From: Turbatrix aceti
Lineage: Eukaryota > Nematoda > Chromadorea > Rhabditida > Panagrolaimidae
Direction: 5' to 3'
NCBI GenBank assembly: GCA_963969345.1
Contig: OZ017766.1
Span: 4,836,001-4,900,000, forward strand
DNA: 64,000 bases
Shown: piece by piece, positions 26,085 to 37,139 of the stretch
Position numbering within the stretch: position 1 is the stretch's first letter
How the letters are laid out: each line of letters opens with the position of its first letter
Translations under genes and position numbers: made by a program
Notes under the pieces: generated by a model
The model's database searches: none
What the model was told of the DNA's origin: nothing
What the model saw: only the letters and a program-made list of their open reading frames with translations

Positions 26085-26828
26085 ATCTGAGGGAGCAAGG
26101 ACAGGTGACAGGTGTCGAGCGACCAAAGCACACGACCGAACCGACGAGTCAACGAAACACGGAGCAACGCGGCGACAGCGGCTTCGACGACGACCAGACC
26201 AGTCGCCCGCCCGTAGGTGATTGATTGATAAAGATACCCGGGAAAGAGGCGCTTCAAAAAAAGTTGACAAGTACGTACAAAAACCAAACCCCAGGCAAAA
26301 GAGGCCCTAGTCGATCCTATAATAACAATATTCCCATTCAAGTCAGTCGACGGTGTCGATTGCCCGGCAGTTAATTAATTAATTAATTAATTAATGAACG
26401 ATGTGAAAGTCACCGGTCACGCGTGCGCGCGTGAGAGCATCGTCGCCGCCGCTGGCCCCCGAGCAGTCAGTCGGCCTGCCTCGACGCCCGCGGTCAACGC
26501 ACCTGCCTGCCTGCCCTCCCGGTGCTATCACGGCCGCCGAGGCGAATCGACTCGGCCGGCGCGCTCTGTGCTCTGTTTGCTAATCACACCACCACAAACA
26601 CCCTCATCCAGCATCCAGCAGCCGCCGCCTGTTTGCTGCTCGATCAGAGAGCAGAAACAAACTGCACTCGCCCGGAGGCGGCGTGCACGCACGCAAGGAG
26701 GGTTCGGATCAAAGCCACACTCGGCGCATGTTTTTATGTACATACGTGTCGGCAACAAAAACAGTTGCGCACGGAAAATCAGGATAAATTCAAGTTAAAA
26801 GTCATAATCAAGTAATCAGATAAATAAG
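26085..26828. other. Region between transporter and unidentified gene
   Basis: An acceptor-like CCCTCAG lies three bases before the transporter ATG at 26084, so the transporter probably has a 5' untranslated exon or a trans-splice site here. A (TTAA)n tract is at 26371-26394. No other coding frame is convincing. Confidence 0.5.
26371..26394. repeat. (TTAA)n microsatellite
   Basis: Six tandem TTAA units. Confidence 0.9.
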
Positions 26829-29570
26829 TCACCTCAAAGATGGGTGCTCCCAGATGAGGTTGTTGTCGACGAGGATCTGCACGATTTGCAGGTCCAATTC
26901 TGGCTCGAAGGTGCGGACGGATGTGTGCATGTTGACGGATGCGGGAACGCCGTTGATCATGAGGTTGAGCGTTATCATCCTCTGATGACGGTGGATCCTC
27001 GAAGATGAGACCGGCGATGATGCACCTGAAACAGGTGAACATTCATGTTCGTTCTTTTTCGCATTCTTGTTCACGAACAATTTTTTTTAAATTTATTTGT
27101 TCGCATTCGTTCGCAAACAAAGTCAAATTTTCCAAACAGATAAAACGGACAAAATTTGGACGAAAACAAGGATAACGGTGTAAAAATTTGTGTTATATGG
27201 CAAAAAAAGGCAAGTAACATTTATAAAATTTTGGGCAAAAAAATCGAGAAAACATGTAATTTTTCGTATTTCCACTCGGGACAACAAAATTTTGCACAAA
27301 TGATAAAAAAAATCTGTTCTACGTTTGTTCGCGAACACAATCAAAAATGTATGCTTTCGTTCGATTCTTCGAACAAAATAAAAAAAAAATTGTTCGTGTT
27401 TGTTCGTAAACTCACGCGTGATGTCTAAATTCAGGTTGACAGGAAAAGGCGGGGGTGCCTCCTGCTCCACACACTGCTGGTCATCACCCGGAAGACCAGC
27501 GTAGCTATTAGAATGCGCCGAAAAATCGTAACTCGTCATGGGAAGCGGGGATGGTATCACGGATCCTCGCTGGTCGACGCAGAGTTGCTGCTCGCTCAGC
27601 GACCTCAGAAGAGGGATCGGCGCGAGCTCCTGGATGTGTCGTCGGGCCTGCGTGATGTAGTCATTGTTTTTAATGTCTTCCCCAGCGACCGGTGAATGAT
27701 TTCGCGAGATGGGACTTCGCACGCTCTCGGGTGGTTCAGAATTGACGCGAGAGAGGCTGCTGACGTCGTGCAGCGTGTCGTCCGGTAAATCTTCGGTTTC
27801 TGCAATAACGATCAAAAATATTCGCGTCAAGACACATCACGACTCACCGTTCTGCTCTCGGATGCCATAGTCTCTATTGGCCGTCCTCGTAGCCGCTTCT
27901 TGTTCTTCAATTTCAATGGCCGCTGGTCGACGATAGAATCGATCCTCGGTCAAATGAGAGTTGCACAGTTCCGCGGACAGAGATTTCCTCGGTGGCTTGA
28001 AATACGTCAGTCGCCGAACCTCAATGTGACCCGTGCCAACACGGACAGTCTCACCGTAGCGACAGGTCGTCGCAGGCCCGTTGGAGGTCGCCATGACCTG
28101 AGGATCGAACTCAACATCCCCATCGCTGTCGTCGCCAAAGTGGAGAATAACGTTCTCGGATTCCCGGATCTCACCTGACACCTGGCGCTCAACGCGGTGG
28201 CTGCAGCTGATGCCGAGGGTCTGCAATTCGCCCTGGGAACACCGCACCTGCGCGATCCGACCTGGACAGATGTTGGAGTACTCTCGACTGTCGTTTTTGG
28301 AATACTTGTGCCGAGCGCCTCCGCGCAGAACGTGGGTGACGCGTTTGAGGTAAACGAGTTTGTCGCCGACCTTTGCCTCCTGGCCCGTCTGGACGATGTC
28401 CTTCCCGCTGTCGCCGAGGGTGCTGTTGTTGACACAGCCGTTTCCCAGTTTCAGTACGGTGGCGTCCATCGCGGCGGGATCGTCGTGGATATGCGCGCTC
28501 CCGGCAGAGTAGATGAAAATCTCGTGGGTGATTGTGACACGCCCTTCGACGCCGCGGACGTCGATTCTTTGACGGGAAAATAACGTGATCGGCTCCTGGA
28601 GCACACAGTGAGGCAGAATCTTACGTGAAGGCTGCGCGGGAGTGCTGGTAGAGGGCGTGAAGTATTGCGAGCGCTGCAATTTTCTTCTTTCTTCAATTTT
28701 GGAAATTCTTTGTGAAATTGTGCCAAAAAGTTGCTACCGTAAAATTTTATTATGAAACGTTTTTACTGTAAAATTCATTTTTCTGAGGTATTTTCTGGCA
28801 AAATTACGATCTTTGAATACATGTGAACACTTTTTTGAAATTTTTGATAATTTTTGGCACGTTGCAGCTAAAAAAACTACGGCATTTCCAAAGTCGAGAT
28901 ACATATTGATCGACGTGATTTTTGATGGAGAATACGAAAAAAATAAAAATATATGGTTATCACCCTGAAAAATGCCGAAAATCGTATTTAAAAAAGATCA
29001 CAATGACAACATGTTTCGACACTTTTCAAGGTGATAATTCTATACATATTTTTATATTTTTTTTCATATTCTCCGTCATAAATCACGTCGATCAATATAA
29101 ACTCCGGCTTTCGAATTTTTTTAGCAACAACGTTCCACAAATGGCAAAAAAATGATTTCAAGCGATCGGCAAGTGAATTTTACGGTAACATTTTTTTCGT
29201 GGTAAAACCAACTATTTAGCCCAATTTTATAAAAAAATTTTTAAATGTCATCACAGACCTCAAGAGCCGGTGTTTCCTGCGAGCCCCCCCTCCGGGTCAA
29301 AGATCGAGGACCCCGAAGTTTCGGCGAAGCATCAGCGTTTCTCGAGCCAGAACGCCCCAAAGCAGGTGACTCCTCTGCTCTTCCTCGGCCTGGCGGTGTG
29401 GTGTAGGACGTGCGTCGAGTCGGAGTGTACCGGGGTGAGTCCTGATCGAGACTGCCTCCGGCTATCTGCCGGCAGAGTCGGTTGACCGTGTAGTGCCGTT
29501 GAGCGGGGTGCTCGAAGGCCTCGGCATCGTACACGGAAAGAGGCGTGCGCCTAGGGGTCGCTGGAGATCG
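26829..29570 (-). CDS. Unidentified protein of at least 572 residues, start not found
   Basis: Four exons join in phase: 29570-29259, 28673-27848, 27799-27416 and 27025-26829 (stop at 26831-26829). There is no ATG at the start of the first of these, so an upstream exon is missing; a 12-base exon at 29630-29619 (ATGACGGCGAAG) with a 48-bp intron would fit but is weak. The N-terminal region is Pro/Ser/Arg-rich and looks disordered. The middle (about 100-370) looks globular, with VTITHEIFIYSAG, KVGDKLVYLKRVTHVLRGG and RRLTYFKPPRKSL. A Ser/Pro-rich linker follows, and the end (MITLNLMINGVPASVN to WEHPSLR) is well-ordered again. I see no signal peptide, membrane segment or motif I can name. Codon use and phase-consistent introns say it is real. 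Divergent from the holocytochrome c synthase gene. Confidence 0.65.
27035..27410. repeat. GTTCG-rich intron repeat, copy 3
   Basis: Fills the last intron of the unidentified gene. Begins with GTTCGTTCTTTTTCGC and ends with TTGTTCGTGTTTGTTCG. Shares order and wording of internal blocks (ATAAAACGGACAAAATTTG, TTTTGCAC, AATCTGTTC) with the copy at 23840-24135. Confidence 0.7.
28693..29250. mobile_element. Foldback MITE in intron of unidentified gene
   Basis: Diverged full-length relative of the 616-bp element at 44337. Begins TTTTGGAAATTCTTTGTG, then ACCGTAAAATT-like, AAAAAACTACGGCATTTCCA and GATCGACGTGATTTTTGATG; the second half repeats these blocks inverted (GATCAATATAAACTCCGG, GTGAATTTTACGGTAA). 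About 560 bp, no coding capacity. It fills nearly the whole intron. Confidence 0.75.
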
Positions 29571-29630
29571 CTGAAAGCATGTCTGTTACCGTTGCCCTCC
29601 TTGACAGCCTAGGCCAACCTTCGCCGTCAT

Positions 29631-29975
29631 CCTGGATCGTCGTGCGTGAATATGTCGTCAGTGAGTAATGAATGGAATGCGTCGTCAGTGTAATTTCCCC
29701 AAAACTGAAATCAACCCATGCCTTGGCGCAACAGTCCGTCAGACGGCATGGAAGTTTAGTGTAAAATGGCGTACAGAATGAATTTTGCATTCATTCATAC
29801 ATTCATTTTCTTCGAGGACGTGCGCGCGTAGGATTTCTTACCACGACTTGGCAAACGTGCTCGTCGGGATTTTCTATCAGCAGGTGCTGAGCGTTTTTTT
29901 CTGTCCGTCGATAAGTTTTTCTCTCCCGTATCAGTGCCTTAGCTTTGTCGATTTTGGCCTGTGCATAGCAGTCAC
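29631..29975. promoter_or_regulatory. Divergent promoter region
   Basis: Sequence between the unidentified gene (minus) and holocytochrome c synthase (plus). It should hold the missing first exon of the former and both promoters. No TATA box is obvious. Confidence 0.45.
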
Positions 29976-31060
29976 ATGGGCCAATCTCAATCAACGCCTT
30001 CTGTGAGTTTCTTTGTTTTACGCGATTTTAAAGCCTAAAAATTCATTTTATAGGCAACTGGCAGCGGTTGCCCCGTGCAGGACAAACCCACCGATCCGAA
30101 ACTCGCCCAAAAAGTGCTCGCTGCAGTCAATTCGTCGTCGGGATGTCCATCGGGAGGCGGAAATGGAGGATATGTCAGCGAGTGTCCCTCTTCCGGCGGT
30201 TTCACCTCCGCCGCCAACGAAGTTGATCCTCTGAACGCGGTTTGTTTCCTTTTCTACGTTTAAATTGCTTTTTCTCTGCTCTATGACACAATATACGATG
30301 AATATTTGTTTGTTTAGCAAAACTGACTTCCGGGGCACAAAACAAGATAAAAAAGAGTTTTTATGCCATAAAAAGACATTTTTCTGCAGATGCCGCCGCC
30401 AAATCAAAGGCCGGCCCCGGATCAACCCTTTCCGCTGTCGACGCAGCGCGAAAAGTCGTCCATTCCCCGCGCTGATTCCAAGGACACCTGGAATTATCCG
30501 TCACCTCAGATGTTCTGGAACGCGATGCTTCGCAAAGGCTGGCGATGGCAGGAGGACCAACTTTCCGAGCGAGACATGGAAAACATCATCAAGATCCACA
30601 ACGCTAACAATGAGGAAGCCTGGAACGAGGTCCTCAAGTGGGAAAATCTCCTTCATCCGTGAGTTTTTATTTTTTCAAAAGATTCGTTGTAGGACCGTTT
30701 TTTTATTTCAGAGAGTGCGACTGTCCCAAGTTGAAGTCTTTCAAGGGCGACGCGAAGAACATCAGTCCCCGAGCCCGTATCCGCAGCTGGATGGGCTACG
30801 AGCTGCCCTTCGACCGCCACGACTGGGTTGTCGATCGCTGTGGTCAGCGTGACGTCCGCTACGTCATTGACTACTACGACGGCGGCTCCGTCGATCCTCA
30901 TAGCAAGCTTTTCACTGTGCTAGACGTCCGACCAGCCCTGACAGACGTCCAGAACGCCTGGGACCGCATGGTTGTGTCTTACTGGCGCTTCAAGTTCGAG
31001 ACTCTTGGCTTTACACCCAAGCTTCCCATCCCACCGACCGAAGGAGCTAATCATCACTAA
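29976..31060 (+). CDS. HCCS: Holocytochrome c-type synthase (cytochrome c heme lyase)
   Basis: Four exons (29976-30002, 30054-30239, 30390-30658, 30712-31060) give 276 residues, close to the 268 of the human enzyme. It attaches heme to the CXXCH of cytochrome c in the mitochondrial intermembrane space. The first exon encodes only MGQSQSTPS. Cys-Pro heme-regulatory motifs follow (GCPVQ, GCPSG, ECPSS). The core has [17 protein letters not shown], the [16 protein letters not shown] region, [19 protein letters not shown] with the heme-ligating histidine, and a YVIDYYDGG motif, all typical for the family. The start is chosen because the short exon joins in phase and gives the usual MG-rich beginning. 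Confidence 0.96.
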
Positions 31061-31475
31061 GCGCGTGCCTTGTTTTGGTTTTGACGTTAATTTGTAGTAG
31101 TTAAGAGTGTAGATGGTTGTTATAATGCGGCGGTGGCGTTTGTTGTTACCCGAGTAAAAGTCCTACCGTGACTGACTGGAGACGGCCGGATGACGGCTGA
31201 GCAAGTGGATTTCCCTCGGTTATGTCTTTGATCGGGGCTGGAGGGCTTTTGCAACGAAAATAGCGAAAAAATGGTACATTTTGAAAATTTTTTATGAAAA
31301 TTAGCCAAAAAGTTGCTTTTACCGCGAAAAGTTTTTACCGTAAAATTCAAGTGAGATGAAAAACTATGGCATTATTAAGTCAGAATTTCTAAAAAATTCT
31401 TTAATTTTTTCTAAAAGAATATCTAAAAAGTTCCCTGACGCGTTCCTTGTAAATTGCGCATGCAGGAAGTGACAA
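31061..31475. other. 3' flank of HCCS
   Basis: No gene. Contains the solo foldback end and, further right, AT-rich sequence before the hAT-like element. Confidence 0.5.
31262..31355. mobile_element. Solo end of the foldback MITE
   Basis: AATTTTTTATGAAAATTAGCCAAAAAGTTGCTTTTACCGCG-like sequence followed by ACCGTAAAATTCAAGTGAG corresponds to one inverted-repeat arm of the family at 28693 and 44337. The second arm is absent. Confidence 0.55.
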
Positions 31476-31483
31476 CTGATGAG

Positions 31484-31850
31484 CAGGGTGGCGAAGAGGG
31501 GATTCCCATGGGAGTCCCATGGGAAATATCCCGGGAATTATCCCGGGATTCCCATCTATCACGGGATAATTCCCCACGGAATTTTGAAAATGCGCGATCC
31601 CGCCTAAAATATCACCGTTATTTTACGCAGGAGCGTGCTTTTTTCTTTCAAATTAGGTAAATGATTTTATTTTCATTGTTAATTTTAATACATTAATAAA
31701 ATAAGTGTGTTTTTGGATATCTTTTTTGTATGAACATGTACTTTTTTAAACGTACCAAAAAATACCCCCGGGGACTCCCATGGGACTCCCATGGGAATCC
31801 CATGGGATAATTCCCCTATTTCTAATTCCCATGGGAGTTTCGCCACCCTG
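31484..31850. mobile_element. hAT-like MITE with 8-bp target duplication
   Basis: The ends are CAGGGTGGCGAA and TTTCGCCACCCTG (inverted), and CTGATGAG lies directly outside both (31476-31483 and 31851-31858). Next to the ends are runs of CCATGGGA and CCCGGGA palindromes; the middle is AT-rich and non-coding. An 8-bp duplication with CAGGG termini fits the hAT superfamily. The clean duplication suggests a fairly recent insertion, about 140 bp ahead of the COX15 start. Confidence 0.85.
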
Positions 31851-31997
31851 CTGATGAGGCATTTGTGCCGAACGTGGTCGGTCTCAAGGCGCGTTTTCGA
31901 TTCAATGGCCTTTAATGAATTCCTTTCTGCCGCTGGCACTTTTTTGCTGTCGATATTTCAAGCAAACAACATTTGCCATCTTTGCAGGTGTGTTTGA

Positions 31998-33540
31998 ATG
32001 TCGTTGCTAGTGCGAACCATCGTATCGCGTCTTCCCCAGCCGTCGAGCCTGCTGCAGGTCGCGCGATCCCACGTGCCCCGGCTTCAGCAGTTCCGGCGCC
32101 TCGGCGAGGTCGTTGCGCCCGCGCCGGGGACGAAATCGAGTCGCCGAGTGGGCTACTGGCTTCTCGGCTGCGCGGGCATGGTCTACGGCGCCGTGGCCCT
32201 CGGTGGCGTCACCCGACTCACGGAATCGGGCCTGAGCATGGTCAACTGGGACCTCTTCAAGACGATGATGCCTCCGCTCAACGAAAAGCAGTGGATCGAG
32301 GAATTCGCCCGGTACCAGGCTTATCCGGAGTACAAATTCAAGGGCGGCTCCGACATGACTCTCGACGAGTTCAAATTCATCTGGCGCATGGAATACCTCC
32401 ATCGAATGTGGGGCCGCGCGATCGGTATCGTCTTCTTCCTGCCCTGCGCGTATTTCTGGGCGAGAGGCCGATTCACGCCGAGCATGAAGAAACGCATGCT
32501 CTTCGGCGGCAGCCTGCTCCTTCTGCAGGGCGGAGTCGGCTGGTGGATGGTCAAGTCGGGACTCGACCCGAGCAAGAACTCGGACAGCCAGGTGCCCCGT
32601 GTCTCGCAGTACCGCCTTGCTACGCACCTCACGCTCGCCTTCGTGCTCTACACCGTCTACCTCTGGACCGGACTGTCACACATCTTTACACCTGGCGACG
32701 TGAGTTTGGCCTTACAAGATTTTGGAAATTTTTTGTGAAATATTGCAAAAAAGTTGATTTTATTATGAAAAGCGTTTACCGTAAAATTCACCTGCATGAT
32801 GCATGTTCCGGCAAAGTTACGATCGCCTAAAATTATTTTTTGCCGTTTTTGGCGATTTTTGGCACGGTGCAGCTACATAAAAAACTACTGCATTTCCAAA
32901 GCCGAGGTAAAATTTACGGTAAAAACTTTTCGTGGTAAAACTAACTTTTAGGGGAAATTTTATGAAAAACTTCCAAAATGTCACCGGACACGGACACAAA
33001 TATATTTTTTGTCAATCTGCCGTCAAAGGCAGCTAATACAAAGTTTTTATCTTTCAGCACACAAAGATTCCCAAGATCGGCAAGCTCCGCGGCATGGCGC
33101 ACGGCTCGAAGACGCTCATCTTCGCGACCGCCATCGTCGGCGCCTTCGTCGCGGGTCTCGACGCGGGTCTGGTGTACAACTCGTGGCCGAAGTACGCGGA
33201 TCGCTGGCTCCCGGAGCACCTGCTCTCACGGGACCCAGCGTGGAAGAATTTCTTTGAAAACCCCGTGACCGTGCAATTCATGCACCGGAACCTCGCCTAC
33301 CTGACGCTGGCATCCATAACGGCCACCTGGCTGGTCGGACGTCGCCTCGGCCTCAGCAGACGCGCCAAGGTCGCTCTCCACGGCCTCATGATCGCTGGCT
33401 ACGCGCAGGCCATCGTCGGCATCGCGACCCTCGTTCACCTAGTTCCCGTGGGCCTCGCGGCCATCCACCAGTCCGGCAGCATGGCTCTCATCTCCTTTGC
33501 CATGTGGTTCACCAGTGAGATTCGCCGGTTTCCCAAGTGA
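31998..33540 (+). CDS. COX15: Heme A synthase COX15
   Basis: Two exons (31998-32699 and 33058-33540) give 394 residues. A basic, Ser/Arg-rich mitochondrial targeting region precedes a first membrane helix (YWLLGCAGMVYGAVALGGVT). Family marks: GGVTRLTESGLSM, EYLHRMWGR, QYRLATHL, FMHRNLAY and AIHQSG, which provide the heme-ligating histidines, and several further hydrophobic helices. The enzyme oxidises heme O to heme A in the inner mitochondrial membrane for cytochrome c oxidase. The intron is almost filled by a foldback MITE (32710-32985) that begins within about 10-15 bp of the donor, without breaking the splice sites. HCCS, another mitochondrial heme enzyme, is the upstream neighbour, probably by chance. 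Confidence 0.97.
32710..32985. mobile_element. Short foldback MITE in COX15 intron
   Basis: Begins TTTTGGAAATTTTTTGTG and ends CTTCCAAAATG, with ACCGTAAAATTCACCTGCA and GGTAAAATTTACGGTAAA as inverted arms. It is an internally deleted form (about 275 bp) of the 616-bp family, lacking the central GATCGACGTAG segment. Confidence 0.7.
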
Positions 33541-33661
33541 TTGACCGCATCGCAGCAGCGTCTACACTTTTGTTTTTTTTTGTTTTGCTAGTTGTTATTA
33601 TCGTAAATATTGACCAGGTTATATTTCGTGTGTAAAGGGACTAACATGGGCTTCATATTCT

Positions 33662-34072
33662 GATGCAATTATGAAATTTTGGGCAAAAACGGCCCAAAAA
33701 TGACATTTTTTCCGATTTTTTTGCATGTTTTTCCTCAAGTTTGTGGCGTTTTTCATGCAAAAATGGTCTGGTTTATTATAGGTAGATGTAAAAAATAGAT
33801 GGTTCCTACCGCGAAAATCTTCGAAAGTTGGATTTGAAAAACATCAAAAAAAGCAAGTTTGATTACGGCATTTTTCGGGGTAGGACCTGTCATTTTTTTT
33901 ATTTTTAACGAATTTTCTATCAAAAACAGGCGAATGATAGTTTTCTTGACCGGGGTAAATCAAGAAAACTAGTTTGCGATTAAAACGGCAAAAATGCTGA
34001 TTACGGCACGTGCAACTTTGCCCGATTTTCGGATCCTAAAATTCTGCAAAATTTTATAATGATCGTTGCATC
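33662..34072. mobile_element. Second foldback-type element, separate family
   Basis: GATGCAATTATGAAATTTTG at the left is matched by the reverse complement of the right end (ATTATAATGATCGTTGCATC region). Subterminal CGGCAAAAATGC and GGTTCCTACCGCG/CGGGGTAGGACC also pair. AT-rich and non-coding. Ends imperfect and no clear target duplication. Confidence 0.45.
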
Positions 34073-35144
34073 CTGTAAGATAATGCTTGAATCAAGAGGA
34101 TCTTTGATCTAGCGTCGACGTGTCTGGAAATACGTCTTCGGTCGAACGTCGTCTGCTTCTTGTCTACTCGCGAACCCAGTGCACCTTCGTTATCCGTTGT
34201 TGTGTTTTGCTGCACGCACGTTCACGCCCTGCCTGCCCTGCCCTCGACACCGTCTGTGGCGGCAGCGTCGATCTATCTGCCCTCGCGAAGGAACGAACGT
34301 CTCCTTTCCCTTCTCACCGTCGATCATCCCCAATGTTGTTTTTCTCCGCGTTTTTTTACCCAGTCGGGCGCAGTCTTGCAGACCGAGTTGCCGTCTTCCG
34401 TCAGTGATAGTGTGCAGCGTTTCTGCTGTGAGGTTGATGCACTGCTCTCTCCTTTCCTCTATTTTGTTTGTCATCGTTTGTTTCTTCTGACTCAGATCTG
34501 ATGAGTCCCCAGATCGTCGACATCGTCCGCGGCGGTTGCCACGTCGGAACGATTTGGATTTTCTCTCCCCCGCCGCCAAAAAATCCGGTGGAGATCCGAT
34601 CCGGTCATTCAGCGTCGACGTGAAAAATTGGAGGCGCCGCTTCCTTGCTCCCTGTTTTTTTTTCTGAGAAATCCATCCCTTTCTCCAACCGCGGCTGTAC
34701 TTTCTCCTTTTTCTCTTTTCTTTCTCTGCCGCGATCTTCCAGTCAAAAGAGGGAGGATACGGCGGTAAATTACACGCAAGCCGGTCGCGTGCCCCCCGGA
34801 GCTGATTTGAGGCTGACCCACAAAGACAAAGCGACGCGGCGCGTCGTTTTGCAGCCGTCTGCGTCTGTCTGCGCGGGTTCCATTGGCGAGAGTGAAAGCG
34901 ACCGAGAGCGGGAACGGGCCCCGGGAGCCTCGACAACTCGAGACCTGCCTGGAAGGAATCCGGTTTTCTTCTGTGCCGCGGCGCGTTCGAATCTTCAAAT
35001 CTTTCATACACGCACGGATTTTTTTGTCTTTCTTCTCGCGTGAATAGCGTGGATATAAGATTATCGATTCTTGCATCCACGCTTGTTTTCTTGCAGACCG
35101 GACCGGGCGGCATACAGGGTTTCGAGCACGATCGATCGACAGAC
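34073..35144. promoter_or_regulatory. Upstream and 5' untranslated region of the CCCH gene
   Basis: No conserved coding frame on either strand. A strong acceptor (TTTTCTTGCAG) ends at 35096, about 50 bp before the start codon, so a 5' untranslated exon and intron are likely. Confidence 0.45.
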
Positions 35145-36781
35145 ATGTCTCAAGACGCACAGTGAGTTGTCGTTAACTGTAATTTCCCGGAAACATTGTT
35201 TAATGAATTCTTTCGTTGCAGGACACCGTCAGCCGAAGTTGAAGTGAGCGCGGAGATCAAGGCTTCTCCCGAGACGCAGAAGCTCAACGCCGTCTTCAAC
35301 CAGACGACTCTTCTGATGTCTGGCCGGACGATGGACGCTTCCGTTGCGTCGTTTGGCCCTCTGCCACCTCCGACCATGCCCCTAGACCTTCGTCTTGGCC
35401 CCGGGGGCTCGACGTTCCAGTCTTCGGAGCCGGTGTTCCCGAGCTACAGCGAGTACATCAACCCGCTCATCCGTCCGCAAGTCTTCAACCAGACTGGCCC
35501 GACCCCTGCCGACCAGTTGGGCTTCGGTCGCGGCGGTGGGGAGAACAACGAGAACGCGGCGCCCTCGCCGGAACCCGACCTCTCGCAGTACATCAACCCC
35601 AACATCCACCGCGGCCTCCCCGGTCTCCAGGGCCAGCAGGCCACGGGCTTCGGCGTCAGCGGTCGTCGACAGCCCCGTCCCGACGCGTACAAGACGGTCA
35701 TGTGCCAGGCGTGGCTCGAGTCGACGCGCTGTGCCTTCGGCGACGAGTGCAAGTTTGCGCACGGCGTCAGCGAGCTGAGACAGCCGACTAAGCTGCCGAT
35801 TCGCAACGCGCACAAGTACAAGACCAAGCTCTGCGACAAGTACACGACCACCGGCATCTGCCCGTATGGAAACCGGTGCCTCTTCATCCACCCTGACCCG
35901 CGGACTTCTGCTTACTATCGTCAGAGTGCGGTAAGTTTTGACTTTTAGGTATGAAGGATTTGTATGAGGAAAAGTTTTTCAGATCGCCCAGCAACTCATC
36001 CGCCAGAACATCCAGGTTCTGCAGCCGGCTCCGAACGGGTCCTCCTCGCCGCCGCCCTCCAGACCCCACCCCTCGTGGCCCCTGGAGTCCCCCGGCTTCT
36101 ACACTCGTCGTGACGACGATCACGACCACGACCGGCACCCCGGCTCTGGCTCCGACCCCGCATCGCCCCTGGCTTCCATCAAAATCGCCGCTCGCGCTGC
36201 TGCCGCCGCTGCCAAGAACTCCGGCGCCCCAATCGGCATGACGGAAGAGCAGCTCACCATCCACCTCACTCGCCAGCTCGCCGAGCTCCAGCGCAGCGAG
36301 TCTACCTCCGCCGCGGTCGCCCAGATGATCGAAGAACAGCGCGGGCAACTCAACCAGACGCAGAGCCTTCCGACCAGCCGGCACTCGTCTGTCTCGCCGT
36401 TCTCCAACGCGTCCACCGACTGCACCAGCAGTGGCATCTGGTCTGTCCGTCAGGATTCCTCGCCTGAGGACTTTGCTGCTCATTCGTTGGTTCATTCGGA
36501 GAAGCGTAGTTTCTCACCCAGAAGCGCCATTGATTTTCAGCTGCGGCGACGTCTTCAACCCGCCTCCCTCCTCGGACGATACGCTCACTCCGCGCTTCTC
36601 CGGCATCTTGCGCCACTCGTCGCGCTCAAACGTCCGTCTCGACACGATCGTCTCCACGACGGAGGAAAACGCGCCATCCGCGACGGACGAATTGGACGAA
36701 ACCGTCAAGGCCGACTCTAACTACGACCTTTTCCACGATGAATCCTTCGCCAACCACCTGGCCAAGGCACTCGAGCTCTGA
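35145..36781 (+). CDS. Tristetraprolin-type protein with two CCCH zinc fingers
   Basis: Exons 35145-35161, 35222-35930, 35983-36485 and 36541-36781 give 489 residues. Two tandem CCCH fingers lie near residues 160-235: YKTVMCQAW with KFAHG and ELRQP, then YKTKLCDKY with CLFIHPDP. The YKTxxC lead-ins and finger spacing are those of ZFP36/TIS11 proteins, which bind AU-rich elements in mRNA and recruit deadenylases; nematode relatives include POS-1, MEX-5 and OMA proteins. A duplicated motif, SxYINP (SEYINPLIRP and SQYINPNIHR), sits N-terminal. The C-terminal half is Ser/Pro-rich and ends acidic. The last intron (36486-36540) was placed because the frame of exon 4 fits a phase-2 junction; the frame also stays open without it, giving a different, basic end, so this exon is the least sure. 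Confidence 0.9.
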
Positions 36782-37011
36782 CGTGGGCCTGCGCCGCAAC
36801 CGACTGCTACCCTAAACCCTAATCATGTTATCCCTGTGCCCAATCCGAGTCAATTAACCAATCATTTTCCTGTTTGTAACTCATAACTGCTTCATTCATA
36901 TCCACTAACTTATACGTTCTACTAACCCTGATGTTCATGTTATGGCCAAGTGGCCCCCGCCTGTTATGTTAGCCTGATCTCACTGCATTATGTATTTGTT
37001 ATCCGAGGTTT

Positions 37012-37017
37012 AATAAA
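37012..37017 (+). terminator. AATAAA signal, CCCH gene
   Basis: AATAAA 231 bp after the stop, in an AT-rich 3' region. Confidence 0.5.
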
Positions 37018-37139
37018 AATTTATAATCTGAAATGAATCCGAAAAAAAATTTGCTGTAAGAACACCCGAAACACTGAAAGCATGACTATGTCAGCGAGAG
37101 ACAACGCAAAAAGCGGAGTACGCAGCGTAGAGCGTGCGC

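Noticed and set aside
26084..26829. Joining the unidentified gene to the proline-rich transporter exon
   Set aside because: The unidentified frame hits a TGA at 26831-26829, and the phase into 26084 does not give the MADPAPASE frame.
29803..29994. Minus-strand frame as a first exon of the unidentified gene
   Set aside because: It overlaps the first exon and 5' end of HCCS on the plus strand, which is firm. The donor found there does not lead in phase to the next exon.
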